From assembly GCA_003512955.1 (NCBI GenBank), contig DOTG01000013.1, forward strand, positions 18,980-82,979: a stretch of 64,000 nucleotides of DNA, in the 5' to 3' direction. Below, piece after piece: positions 36,460 to 45,127 of the stretch. Both the position numbers and the translations under genes were made by a program. The notes beneath the pieces are model-generated. The model ran no database searches, had not been told where the DNA came from, and worked only from the letters and a program-made list of their open reading frames with translations. This DNA comes from Marinilabiliales bacterium (GTDB lineage: Bacteria > Bacteroidota > Bacteroidia > Bacteroidales > SZUA-534). Numbering within the stretch: the first letter of the stretch is position 1; each line of letters opens with the position of its first letter.

Positions 36460-37224
36460 ATGATGGAAATCAAAGCATTGCTTGACTCTTTGGTACTTAC
36501 CTATAACCGAACGGAGTTTATTGAAACCGATCCGATTTCAGTCCCCCATGCTTTCAGCCGGAAAGAAGATATGGAAATAGCCGGATTTCTTTCGGCCACC
36601 TTAGGCTGGGGAAACCGGAAAGCCATCCTGAAATCGGCCCGCCAGTTAATGGCTTGGATGGACAACCAGCCCTTTGATTTTGTAATGCATGCCAGCGAAC
36701 AGGAATTAAAACCTCTTGAAAAATTTGTTTACCGGACTTTTAATGGTGCCGATTGCCTCTTTTTCATCCACGCGCTACGGAACATCTACAGTCAGCATCA
36801 GGGACTGGAAGCTGTCTTTACACATGGGTTCAGGCAAAATGGAGAAATTAAGACGGCTATCGGTTATTTCCGCTATATTTTTTTTTCAATTCCTTATCCT
36901 GCGCGCACAAATAAACACGTAGCCAGCCCCATGGAGGGTTCATCGGCCAAACGTCTGAATATGTTTTTAAGGTGGATGGTACGCAGTGATGAACAAAAGA
37001 TTGATTTTGGTCTTTGGAAACAGATTCCCATGGGGGCATTAAAAATACCTTTAGATGTCCATAGTGGATCTGTGGCCAGGCTGTTGGGACTTTTAAACCG
37101 GAAGCAAAACGATTGGAAAGCCGTGGAACTATTGACTCAAAAATTACGGGAATTCGATCCCGAGGACCCCATAAAATATGACTTTGCCCTTTTTGGTGCC
37201 GGAGTTAACAAACTTTTACGATAA
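36460..37224 (+). CDS. TIGR02757 (DUF2400) family protein
   Basis: 254 residues. Conserved parts visible are DPISVPHAFSRKEDMEIAGF, the helical LSATLGWGNRKAILKSARQL, SAKRLNMFLRWMVRSD and IPLDVHSGSVARLLGLLNRK. The pattern of helices with a final LDVH-type region recalls helix-hairpin-helix base-excision glycosylase folds, but the role of this family is not established as far as I know. Its stop overlaps the next gene's start (TAATG), so it is coupled to the TrmN6-like methyltransferase. Either ATG at 36460 or 36463 may start it. Confidence 0.85.
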   Translation: MMEIKALLDSLVLTYNRTEFIETDPISVPHAFSRKEDMEIAGFLSATLGWGNRKAILKSARQLMAWMDNQPFDFVMHASEQELKPLEKFVYRTFNGADCLFFIHALRNIYSQHQGLEAVFTHGFRQNGEIKTAIGYFRYIFFSIPYPARTNKHVASPMEGSSAKRLNMFLRWMVRSDEQKIDFGLWKQIPMGALKIPLDVHSGSVARLLGLLNRKQNDWKAVELLTQKLREFDPEDPIKYDFALFGAGVNKLLR

Positions 37225-37937
37225 TGGCAAACAACTATTTTGCATTCAAACAATTTAAAATTTTACAAGAGAAATCGGCCATGAAGGTGGGCACCGATGG
37301 CGTATTATTAGGTGCCCTGGCCGATGTGAGCCATGCTAAAACTATTCTGGATATTGGCACCGGAACCGGCCTTATTGCCCTAATGCTGGCCCAACGATCG
37401 CGGGCAGCTATTGATGCTATTGAGATTGATGAAGATGCTTTTGAGGAAGTTTGCCAAAATGTAGCCACGAGCCCCTGGCCCGGACGTATCCGGTTGTTTT
37501 ATCTCTCCTTACAGGAATTTAGCCGAAAACCCGGCAAAGGGTACGATTTAATTGTAAGCAACCCGCCATTTTTTTCAAACTCGTTAACATCGGAAAATCT
37601 GCAAAAGAACCTGGCCCGCCATAATACCTCTTTAACACCGGCCCAATTGATTGAAGGGGCTCATCACTTGTTGGCCTCATCGGGGATTTTTCAGCTCATT
37701 CTGCCTGCTGAAAATACTCAACTATTTATTGAATTAGGAGCGGGATGCCATCTCTTTTGTCAAAACAAAATCTGGATAAAACCTACTCCCGAAAAAGCGC
37801 CAAAGCGTGTGGTACTTACTTTTGGCCGAAATAAAGTAACTTGTATAGAAAAAACTTTGGTTATTGAATCAGGTGGCCGGCATGTTTATTCACCAACATA
37901 TCGGGAATTGACCAAAGATTTTTATTTGAATTTCTAA
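37224..37937 (+). CDS. tRNA1(Val) A37 N6-methyltransferase-like protein
   Basis: 237 residues. A class I SAM methyltransferase with motif I DIGTGTGLIALMLAQ, the acidic loop IEID and the N6-adenine catalytic motif NPPF (SNPPFFSN). The N-terminus (FKQFKILQEKSAMKVGTDGV) matches the TrmN6/YfiC group, which modifies A37 of tRNA1(Val). The start overlaps the upstream stop by one base. DNA or other RNA substrates cannot be excluded from motifs alone. Confidence 0.85.
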   Translation: MANNYFAFKQFKILQEKSAMKVGTDGVLLGALADVSHAKTILDIGTGTGLIALMLAQRSRAAIDAIEIDEDAFEEVCQNVATSPWPGRIRLFYLSLQEFSRKPGKGYDLIVSNPPFFSNSLTSENLQKNLARHNTSLTPAQLIEGAHHLLASSGIFQLILPAENTQLFIELGAGCHLFCQNKIWIKPTPEKAPKRVVLTFGRNKVTCIEKTLVIESGGRHVYSPTYRELTKDFYLNF

Positions 37938-37949
37938 ATCGTTCCTCAA

Positions 37950-38618
37950 TTAGTTGAATGAAAACTCAACACCCGCATTTAGGAACAATCGCTGAAATGA
38001 ATCATCGTTAATACGCAGGTAATTCCTGAAGTAATAATTGTAACCGGGTGTAAGGGTAACCCCTATCGTGCGGTTTATCTTGTATTTCAAAATCATTGAA
38101 ACATTGCCTCCTGAAATTGCTTCGGGGAATTGCCCCGAAACAGCTTTATACTTATTAAAACTGTGCGTCCCATCGGTCAACAAATTTTTATACATTGACC
38201 CAGAGTTAAATTCATTTGTTACCCCCAGCGAAGCAAAACATTCAAAATGCTCTGTTTTTATAAGGGAATAATCCAGGTTTATATTGAAATCGAAATTGTA
38301 TAAGGTAACAATGGTTTTATCGAAATTCGGATAGGCATCTGTCCAATAAACGCCTTGCTGCATCTGAACAAATTTAAGCTCAACCCGTGGTCTGAATTTT
38401 TCGGTAACAAAAATACCCATATCTAACCCGATGGAAAAACCTGGTTTTATTCCATAATACTCAAAACCATCGGTGCCAATAACTGTTTTGTAAGCATTTG
38501 AATTGCTTAACCATCCGGAACTCAATCCAATACTAACGCGGTTTTTATCTGTCTCCTGTGCTGAAACAAACACTAGAGTAAAAAGAAATGCTAAAAATAG
38601 GAGCGCTGTTTTTTTCAT
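37950..38618 (-). CDS. Outer-membrane beta-barrel protein
   Basis: 222 residues with a signal peptide (MKKTALLFLAFLFTLVFVSA) and alternating amphipathic strands ending in an aromatic terminal strand (LFLNAGVEFSFN), as expected for a small barrel of the PorT or OMP_b-brl type. The ligand is unknown. It is a single gene, converging with the methyltransferase gene. An inverted repeat lies 37 bp upstream of the start. Confidence 0.75.
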   Translation of the reverse strand: MKKTALLFLAFLFTLVFVSAQETDKNRVSIGLSSGWLSNSNAYKTVIGTDGFEYYGIKPGFSIGLDMGIFVTEKFRPRVELKFVQMQQGVYWTDAYPNFDKTIVTLYNFDFNINLDYSLIKTEHFECFASLGVTNEFNSGSMYKNLLTDGTHSFNKYKAVSGQFPEAISGGNVSMILKYKINRTIGVTLTPGYNYYFRNYLRINDDSFQRLFLNAGVEFSFN

Positions 38619-38654
38619 TTTAACTTGCTTAAATTATCCTGTTCATTACGAAGT

Positions 38655-38697
38655 TTCACAGGTGCATTATGTTAAAATTAAAAATCACCCCTGTGAA
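38655..38697. repeat. Inverted repeat upstream of the beta-barrel gene
   Basis: TTCACAGG (38655-38662) and CCTGTGAA (38690-38697) are perfect 8-bp arms 27 bp apart. The position, 37 bp before the start codon, would suit an operator or leader hairpin; it lacks a T tract. Confidence 0.35.
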
Positions 38698-38806
38698 TTT
38701 TTCGTCAAAAATAAAGGTTCAGAAATTGTTCCTGTTCAGTTATCGATAAAACAGCTAAAAGAATAGACAGATTCCATGATTTTCAGAATAAACCGGATAA
38801 AAATTC

Positions 38807-39928
38807 CTATTCCACCACAATCTCAACCCTGCGGTTTTTCTGATGCGATACGGTATCAAACGGCTGAGAACTCCCGTGCCCAAAGCAATTTATCCTGCTT
38901 GGTAAAATACCTTTTGCTACTAAATAGTCTTTCACGGCAATAGCCCGGTTTTCGGAAAGGATGATATTGTGTTCTTCAGAACCTGTCTGGTCGGCATGTC
39001 CATGGATATTTAACTCCAGTTGCGGATTTTTGTTCATCTGTTCCACCAGTTGATTGAGTTCGTTGAATGATTCCGGAAGAATCTGCCATTTATCTGTTTC
39101 AAAATACAGATGTTCCAGCACCATCTTTTGGTCCGGTTCCAGCGTACCTGAAAAGAAACGTGTTTTTTCAGCTACAATAAACCCGCAATCTTTGTAAAAA
39201 GCAGTATCAAATGGAGCCACAAATACATCGTCAATCAGGTAATAGGCCATCGGATTTACATACTGAGTGGCAATAAAATTCTCATCAAAGGCCCGGTATT
39301 CGATTTGCTGGTCCGATAAAAAATTCCCAATGATGATAAAGGCTTCATCCCCTTTCGCGGTAAAAGTCCCGCAGATTTGTGTCCAACGATCCTTATCGGC
39401 GATGGCTTCATTGTTTACATAGGTTATTTGGGGCGATAACGGATAATTCACCGTGTTCCGGTTGGTTAATCCGGTAGATGAAAAATAAATTCCCAACCCG
39501 TTGCAGGCTGCTAAACAACTCAGGGCCAACCGTACCTGAACCGAAGCGTAATAGGTTTCCCCGGCCTCCAGTGTATCGGTAAGCCGTGCCCTAATGTATT
39601 CCCGGTATGAAATCTGTTTGGGATCCAGTTGCAGCATACAGCCCACTATCCCCATGTAGGCTTTTCCTTCATAGGCTTTGGCACTTCCCGCCCAATTCAA
39701 GGGTACCCCGCACTTTTTTGAACAGGCATTAAAATAATCAGGAGTGCCCTCAGTGGGCGATTGCCAATCAGCCACGTATAGCCATTGGCTGGATGTTCCA
39801 TAATCATCCGGACATTGAACAAATTGCTCAAAACCGGCATTTGGTACCAGGTTTTGTGAAAGCAAAACGGTTGAACATCCGATGGCTAGTGCTGTAATAA
39901 AGTATCGCATGTTCATTGAATCAAACAT
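38807..39928 (-). CDS. OmpA-family protein with N-terminal sandwich domain
   Basis: 373 residues. A signal peptide ends near STVLLSQ. The start may be 39928 or the ATGs at 39916 or 39910, which leave a better signal peptide. Residues about 25-235 (NLVPNAGFEQFVQCPDDYG, ADWQSPTEGTPDYFNACS) look like a jelly-roll, carbohydrate-binding-like domain with several Cys. The C-terminal OmpA domain (LNIHGHADQTGSEEHNIILS, INCFGHGSSQPF, NRRVEIVV) should bind peptidoglycan. It likely tethers the outer membrane or cell surface to the wall. It abuts hflX with no gap. Confidence 0.85.
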   Translation of the reverse strand: MFDSMNMRYFITALAIGCSTVLLSQNLVPNAGFEQFVQCPDDYGTSSQWLYVADWQSPTEGTPDYFNACSKKCGVPLNWAGSAKAYEGKAYMGIVGCMLQLDPKQISYREYIRARLTDTLEAGETYYASVQVRLALSCLAACNGLGIYFSSTGLTNRNTVNYPLSPQITYVNNEAIADKDRWTQICGTFTAKGDEAFIIIGNFLSDQQIEYRAFDENFIATQYVNPMAYYLIDDVFVAPFDTAFYKDCGFIVAEKTRFFSGTLEPDQKMVLEHLYFETDKWQILPESFNELNQLVEQMNKNPQLELNIHGHADQTGSEEHNIILSENRAIAVKDYLVAKGILPSRINCFGHGSSQPFDTVSHQKNRRVEIVVE

Positions 39929-41161
39929 TTATGAATCAACTTCCCCAGCATCTTTCCAGGAATCGTCGAACAGGAAATTATTGTATGGATAACGCTTGGC
40001 ATGAATCTCACGCACCTTGTCATAAATCAGTTCCCTAAATTCATTGATGTTTTGTTTTTGTTTGGCTGAAATGAAGATGCACGGAAGGTTGTTCTTGGCC
40101 ATCCATGAGTTTTTCAATTCATCAAGCGACCAGTTTTCTTTGGTCCGTTCTGTCAGATCATCCTCATCTTTTTTAATAAACGTATAGGCATCCATTTTAT
40201 TAAAGATGATGAAGTTGGGCTTTTCAGTAGGATCAATTTCATACAGTGTCAGTTTCACAATGTCAATCTGTTCCTCAAAATTCGGGTGCGAAATATCAAC
40301 AATGTGTAGCAAGATATCGGCCTCGCGGACTTCGTCCAGGGTTGATTTGAACGATTCGACCAAATCGTGGGGCAATTTGCGTATAAACCCTACGGTGTCG
40401 GAAAGCAAAAAAGGCAAATTACCGATAACAACTTTACGTACCGTGGTATCCAAGGTGGCAAACAACTTGTTTTCGGCAAACACCTCCGACTTGCTCAACA
40501 GGTTCATAATGGTTGATTTACCCACATTGGTGTATCCCACCAAAGCCACCCGCACCATTTCACCCCGGTTCTTCCTCTGGGTTGCCATCTGTTGGTCTAT
40601 TTTAGCCAATTGTTCTTTGAGCCTTGCAATTTTATCACGGATGATCCTTCGATCTGTTTCAATCTCGGTTTCACCAGGCCCCCTGAGTCCAATGCCTCCA
40701 CGTTGCCGTTCCAAGTGAGTCCACATGCGGGTTAATCGGGGAAGTAAATACTGATATTGCGCCAATTCCACCTGCACCTTGGCGTGAGACGTTTGAGCAC
40801 GTTGAGCAAAAATATCGAGAATTAAATTAGTCCGGTCGAGGATGCGCACTTGTAACGCCTGTTCCACATTCCGAAGCTGTGAAGGAGAAAGTTCATCGTC
40901 GAAAATCACCAGATTGATTTCATGTTCTTCTACATAGCTGGCAATTTCCTGAATTTTACCTGTCCCAACAAAAGTTTTAGGATGGGGCCTATCAAGCTTC
41001 TGGGTAAACGATTTCACCGGCCGGGCACCTGCGGTTTCCGTTAAAAAGGCCAACTCATCCAGGTATTCTTCTACCTGCTTTTCATCTTGATCCTGATTAA
41101 TGACCCCAACCAGAACTGCGGTTTCAATTTCCTTTTCGGTACTGTAATAGGCTTGTCCCAT
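39929..41161 (-). CDS. hflX: Ribosome-associated GTPase HflX
   Basis: 410 residues. The HflX N-domain (VGTGKIQEIASYVEEHEINL, DDELSPSQLRNVEQALQVRI) and the RGPGETEIETDRR linker lead to a G domain with GYTNVGKST, DTVGFIRKLPHDLVESF and NKMD. HflX splits stalled 70S or 100S ribosomes under stress. A pair with hfq is not seen here. Confidence 0.96.
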   Translation of the reverse strand: MGQAYYSTEKEIETAVLVGVINQDQDEKQVEEYLDELAFLTETAGARPVKSFTQKLDRPHPKTFVGTGKIQEIASYVEEHEINLVIFDDELSPSQLRNVEQALQVRILDRTNLILDIFAQRAQTSHAKVQVELAQYQYLLPRLTRMWTHLERQRGGIGLRGPGETEIETDRRIIRDKIARLKEQLAKIDQQMATQRKNRGEMVRVALVGYTNVGKSTIMNLLSKSEVFAENKLFATLDTTVRKVVIGNLPFLLSDTVGFIRKLPHDLVESFKSTLDEVREADILLHIVDISHPNFEEQIDIVKLTLYEIDPTEKPNFIIFNKMDAYTFIKKDEDDLTERTKENWSLDELKNSWMAKNNLPCIFISAKQKQNINEFRELIYDKVREIHAKRYPYNNFLFDDSWKDAGEVDS

Positions 41162-41242
41162 AATTAATGTATCAACGGTTGTAAAATTATTGAAAGGGAA
41201 TTAGAATAACAAGATAATGAATTGAATGACTTTGATAGAAAA

Positions 41243-41271
41243 AAAAACCGCCGGGTATCCGACGGTTTTTT
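41243..41271 (-). terminator. Terminator after tonB
   Basis: Twelve-base arms (41243-41254 and 41259-41270, one mismatch) end in at least five T on the minus strand, 25 bp beyond the tonB-like stop. Confidence 0.8.
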
Positions 41272-41295
41272 AATTGATAATATCGTACGAACCAA

Positions 41296-41976
41296 TTAGT
41301 TCAATTGGAAGTTAATTGGAACGGTAAATGAAACTTTCACTGGTTTTCCGCGTTGAGAACCGGGCTTCCATTTGGGAAGGTTCTGAATCACACGGATAGC
41401 TTCTTTATCTAAAGATGGATCCACCCCGCGGGCAACAGTAACTTTTTCAATTTCACCCTTTTGGTTTACTACAAATTGAACAAACACACGACCTTGAATA
41501 CCATTTTCTTTGGCTATCTCAGGGTATTGAATGTTTTGGGCAATGTATTTACGAAGTTCCAAATCACCTCCGGGGAATTCAGGCATGTTCTCTACAATAA
41601 AGAATACCTGGGCTTCTTCTACCTCTTCTTCTTCTTCAATTTCCACGATGGCTACCTCAGTGTTTTGATCGGCTTCGGTGTCATCAATCTGAAGTTCGTC
41701 TTCAATCTCCACATCGTCTTCCACAATATTCAAAACTTCCGAAACTTTTGGAGGCTCTGGAGGAGGAGGAGGTTGAATTTGCTGTTGGCGGGTAATGGGG
41801 ATAATTTCTTCCTCAGCTACCACATCTTGTAATTCTCCCAGGTTGCTGGTTGATTTTTCTGTTTGTGTAATGTTAAAAGACCACAACACCAAACCCAAGG
41901 AAAGTACAAAACCAATTTCAAGAAACAAACCACTGTAGTTTCTTAAATCTAATTTGGGGTTCTTTTTAAGTTCCAT
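41296..41976 (-). CDS. Energy transducer TonB
   Basis: 226 residues. One membrane helix near the N-terminus (SGLFLEIGFVLSLGLVLWSF), a proline stretch (QPPPPPEPPKVSE) and a highly acidic spacer rather than the classic Pro/Lys spacer are followed by the TonB C-terminal domain (GRVFVQFVVNQKGEIEKVTV, VIQNLPKWKPGSQRGKPVKV). It should pass proton-motive energy from ExbB/ExbD to outer-membrane receptors. No exbBD genes lie alongside. The tail YPEIAKENGIQGRVFVQF is typical of the many Bacteroidota TonB copies, so a specific partner cannot be named. Confidence 0.92.
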   Translation of the reverse strand: MELKKNPKLDLRNYSGLFLEIGFVLSLGLVLWSFNITQTEKSTSNLGELQDVVAEEEIIPITRQQQIQPPPPPEPPKVSEVLNIVEDDVEIEDELQIDDTEADQNTEVAIVEIEEEEEVEEAQVFFIVENMPEFPGGDLELRKYIAQNIQYPEIAKENGIQGRVFVQFVVNQKGEIEKVTVARGVDPSLDKEAIRVIQNLPKWKPGSQRGKPVKVSFTVPINFQLN

Positions 41977-42159
41977 AATATATTGTATTACCTATTTTTT
42001 CAGCCGCTAAAAATACAGATTATTACTTTCAAATTCAAGAATCTATAAATTATTATTTCAGATTTTTAAAAGTACCCGTTAAACTTGCAGCTTTCGTTTT
42101 ATTGTTGATTCTCAGCTAATTTAAAAAGACTGATTTTTCGAAGTTGGCAAAACTCTTTT

Positions 42160-43527
42160 TTAACTATTCTTTTCTACCAGTTGTTTTGCCATTTCTGTCA
42201 AATTCAATCCTTCAAAATTTCCAGAACTCAGCCATAAGAGTATGGAATTTTGAAATTCCATAAAAAAAAGTTCTTTTTTAAATATTTCTGCATCATCAAA
42301 AACTACAAGTCCTTTTTTTTCAAATGCTTCAGTTATCATTTTGGAGTCAATGGGCTCTAATCTTTTGAGTTCAATAGCATGGTGGCTATAAAAAACCATG
42401 GCTGCGTCAGCCTTTTCCATGCTGCTTTTGTACTGTTCCAGAAAATCTTTATTCAGACTGCTGTAAGTATGAAGTTCCATGCAGGCCACCAATTTTTTAT
42501 CGGGAAACTGATTTTTTACCGCATCAATGGTTGCTTTTAGTTTCGAGGGACTGTGAGCAAAATCCAAAAATACAGTCAGGTTTTTACTTTGAGCTAATAA
42601 TTGTAGGCGCTTGCTGGCTCCTTTAAAGCTACTGATGGCCCGATAGAATTCGTTGTCGGTTATCCCAAGCTTTTTGCAAACGTGGTATGCCCCACTGATG
42701 TTTTGCAGATTATGCTCCCCAAAGATTTGAAGGGCAACCTCTCCCTGCAAAGTTTCTAACAGTGTGTTTCCATCTTTTACCCGGTAAGGATGTGTCTGAT
42801 AAGCAATTGTTTCAATATCCTGCTTTTTACGGGCAGCAATTTTTTGGAGTTCAGTGTCCTGTCCAAAATAGATTAACGTTCCACCATGTTCTATCTGGTC
42901 AGCAAATAGGGCAAATTGCGATACATAATTTTTAAAGGTTGGGAACACATTGATATGGTCCCACGCAATACCTGTAATTAGCCCGATATGAGGTTTGTAT
43001 AGGTGAAATTTCGGCCGCAAGTCGATGGGCGAGGTCAGGTATTCATCTCCCTCAAACACTGCAATGTCGGCATCATCGGAAAAATTTACCATAGTTTCGA
43101 AACCTTCTAACTGGGCGCCCACCATGTAGTCGAACTTTCGATGGTTCTCCTGCAGCACATGCATGATCATGGCAGTGGTGGTGGTCTTACCATGGCTACC
43201 GCCAACTACCACTCTGGTTTTATTTTGAGTCTGGTTGTATAAAAACTCAGGGTAGGAATAGATGGTGATGCCCATTTGTTTGGCTTTTAGCAACTCCGGG
43301 TTATCGGCTTTTGCGTGCATCCCTAAAACTATGGCATCTAAGGAATTTCCGATTTTATCGGGAAACCAGCCCAACTGTTTGGGAAGTAGTCCATGTTTTT
43401 CGAGCCGGGAACGTGATGGTTCAAATATTTCGTCATCGGAACCGGAAACCTGATCCCCCTTTTTGTGCAAAGCAATAGCCAGATTATGCATGGCACTGCC
43501 CCCTATGGCGATAAAGTGGTAGTTCAT
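42160..43527 (-). CDS. mpl: UDP-MurNAc:L-Ala-gamma-D-Glu-mDAP ligase (Mpl-like Mur ligase)
   Basis: 455 residues. A Mur-ligase with N-terminal UDP-binding domain (YHFIAIGGSAMHNLAIALHK, SGSDDEIFEPSRSRLEKHG), ATP-binding P-loop GGSHGKTTTTAMI, FEGDEYLTSPIDLRPK and C-domain FLDFAHSPSKLKATIDAVK. Mpl recycles murein tripeptide by ligating it to UDP-MurNAc. The likeness to MurC is strong, but GGSAMHNLA at the start favours Mpl. It lies 89 bp from the SGNH gene, with a seven-base-period repeat tract between. Confidence 0.88.
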   Translation of the reverse strand: MNYHFIAIGGSAMHNLAIALHKKGDQVSGSDDEIFEPSRSRLEKHGLLPKQLGWFPDKIGNSLDAIVLGMHAKADNPELLKAKQMGITIYSYPEFLYNQTQNKTRVVVGGSHGKTTTTAMIMHVLQENHRKFDYMVGAQLEGFETMVNFSDDADIAVFEGDEYLTSPIDLRPKFHLYKPHIGLITGIAWDHINVFPTFKNYVSQFALFADQIEHGGTLIYFGQDTELQKIAARKKQDIETIAYQTHPYRVKDGNTLLETLQGEVALQIFGEHNLQNISGAYHVCKKLGITDNEFYRAISSFKGASKRLQLLAQSKNLTVFLDFAHSPSKLKATIDAVKNQFPDKKLVACMELHTYSSLNKDFLEQYKSSMEKADAAMVFYSHHAIELKRLEPIDSKMITEAFEKKGLVVFDDAEIFKKELFFMEFQNSILLWLSSGNFEGLNLTEMAKQLVEKNS

Positions 43528-43540
43528 ATTTTTTACTCTT

Positions 43541-43654
43541 TAGATTTTAGACTTTAAGGCACAAGATATGAGAAATGAGACACGAAAACATAAGACTTAT
43601 TCCTAAGTTACATTCTTTATTCTCTACTCATTGTTAATTGCTCATTGTTAATTG
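43541..43654. repeat. Seven-base-period repeat tract between SGNH hydrolase and mpl genes
   Basis: From 43541 eight imperfect heptads run in series (TAGATTT, TAGACTT, TAAGGCA, CAAGATA, TGAGAAA, TGAGACA, CGAAAAC, ATAAGAC). At 43627-43654 a 14-bp unit CTCATTGTTAATTG is repeated twice without a gap; this second part lies inside the 3' end of the SGNH gene. Similar degenerate heptamer arrays occur between genes in Bacteroidota and cyanobacteria (from memory). Confidence 0.55.
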
Positions 43655-45104
43655 CCCGATACTTCTGGTACTCATGCATCAAGGCATTGAATAACATTTG
43701 GGCAACCAAATGGCCGCCCTGCCTGTTAAAATGGATAAAGTCGGGGCTGGCTAACGGTGGCTCTGCAAAAACCCAACTGGGCATGGAGTTTTTACCACCC
43801 ATGGCCGAGTACAAATCCCAGAAGGCACAACCTGTATTTTTTGCTGCCTCTTTTTGAGCCTGCAACACCTTGAGCAACGACGGATACGTCTCAAAATAAT
43901 TCCCTTTCCGCACCGACATGTCTGAAACCCCAATAACCAAAATAGTTGCATCAGGTAATGTTCTTTTTAAGAAAGATAATTGCTGTGTAAGTATCCGTTC
44001 ATAAAAATCAAAATTCTTCACTTGGTATGGGACCACGTTCACCCCAAACTCAAAGATAACAAGCCCGGGATTCAGGTTTGAGGCCATCGCCCGGAATTGG
44101 GATTGATTCATGCGGGTAAATTCAGAGCCTGCACTTCCCCGGAAAGGCAGATTATCTACACTCACCCCTGTAGAAGCATCAAGCGCTATTCCATATACAT
44201 CGGGGCTTTTGGCTCCCTCAAATTCTATACGGAACTTTTTGGGGGCTTTTTCCAGTTCCCATTGAATGCTCTTTGTACCCGTGGTTGTGTCCACCTCTTC
44301 GAACCAAATTAAACTATCATTAATATAACCCCGCATCAAAAAAGGGCTATGGCTATTCCCATAAAAAATATGGCAATTATTAAAATGATTAACCGATTGG
44401 TAAGCCATCCCGGAGCGGCCAAATTCAATGGATGCCGTAACCGGATTAAAGTTTTGAGGGAGACTGTCCTGCTGGTAGCTGGTAAAACGGGCAAAACTCC
44501 CCAGAACCCCGAATTTCCTGTGGGAAAGAATGGTGTCGGAGGGAAAATAAACGGCATGTTTGTACCAATTCTCGGATGAATTATGTAGAATAGAAGATGA
44601 TTCGGCATGAGCCGGGACTACCGGCATCAATCCGGGGCCGCTCCCACCAAACCGTTTTTGAAATTGGTTCCGCAAATACCCGGTAATCCGGTCCCCTTCA
44701 ATTTGACTGTCGCCATAATGCCAAACCCGGACCCTTTTCTGATGAGCTATATCCAGTTCTTTAAAAAAAGGAAGCAACAGTGATGAGTCTCCGGAAGGGT
44801 ATTCAATGGGTTGAATTTTTCCCTTAAACTCATTTGCCGCCGCCCGCAAGGTGTCTAAAGGTGCATTTTCCGTGGAATCAAGAAATTGTAGTGAATCCTG
44901 ATCTACTAATTTTTGGTTTTCCTGAATAATGGTATTGATATTGGCATAAGAAACCTCATGACCCGAAAGTGAGCTAATATCCCAATGAAATTGCAATGTC
45001 CAGGAATCAGTAACACGGATTCCGTCATCAGGAAATACCCAGGCAATACCCATGACCATGGTTCCGATCAATAACAAATAGAGAAGTATGGAACTGGGTT
45101 TCAC
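43617..45104 (-). CDS. Membrane-anchored SGNH/GDSL hydrolase
   Basis: 495 residues with a GTG start (45104). An N-terminal membrane helix (ILLYLLLIGTMVMGIAWVF) is followed by a long linker and an SGNH domain: GDSQIEGD with nucleophile Ser133, FEFGVN for the oxyanion Gly/Asn, and the late PDFIHFN supplying Asp455 and His458. It may be an O-acyl esterase or O-acetyltransferase working on a periplasmic polymer, perhaps peptidoglycan given the MltD and Mpl neighbours. The last dozen codons (RAINNEQLTMSRE) run through a 14-bp direct repeat, suggesting the original stop was moved by the repeat. It is 23 bp after the transglycosylase gene. Confidence 0.85.
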   Translation of the reverse strand: MKPSSILLYLLLIGTMVMGIAWVFPDDGIRVTDSWTLQFHWDISSLSGHEVSYANINTIIQENQKLVDQDSLQFLDSTENAPLDTLRAAANEFKGKIQPIEYPSGDSSLLLPFFKELDIAHQKRVRVWHYGDSQIEGDRITGYLRNQFQKRFGGSGPGLMPVVPAHAESSSILHNSSENWYKHAVYFPSDTILSHRKFGVLGSFARFTSYQQDSLPQNFNPVTASIEFGRSGMAYQSVNHFNNCHIFYGNSHSPFLMRGYINDSLIWFEEVDTTTGTKSIQWELEKAPKKFRIEFEGAKSPDVYGIALDASTGVSVDNLPFRGSAGSEFTRMNQSQFRAMASNLNPGLVIFEFGVNVVPYQVKNFDFYERILTQQLSFLKRTLPDATILVIGVSDMSVRKGNYFETYPSLLKVLQAQKEAAKNTGCAFWDLYSAMGGKNSMPSWVFAEPPLASPDFIHFNRQGGHLVAQMLFNALMHEYQKYRAINNEQLTMSRE

Positions 45105-45127
45105 TGCTTCAATAGACTATCGGAAGG

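Noticed and set aside
40206..40718. 170-codon plus-strand ORF inside hflX
   Set aside because: It is antisense to conserved HflX motifs; its serine-rich translation is typical of a shadow frame.
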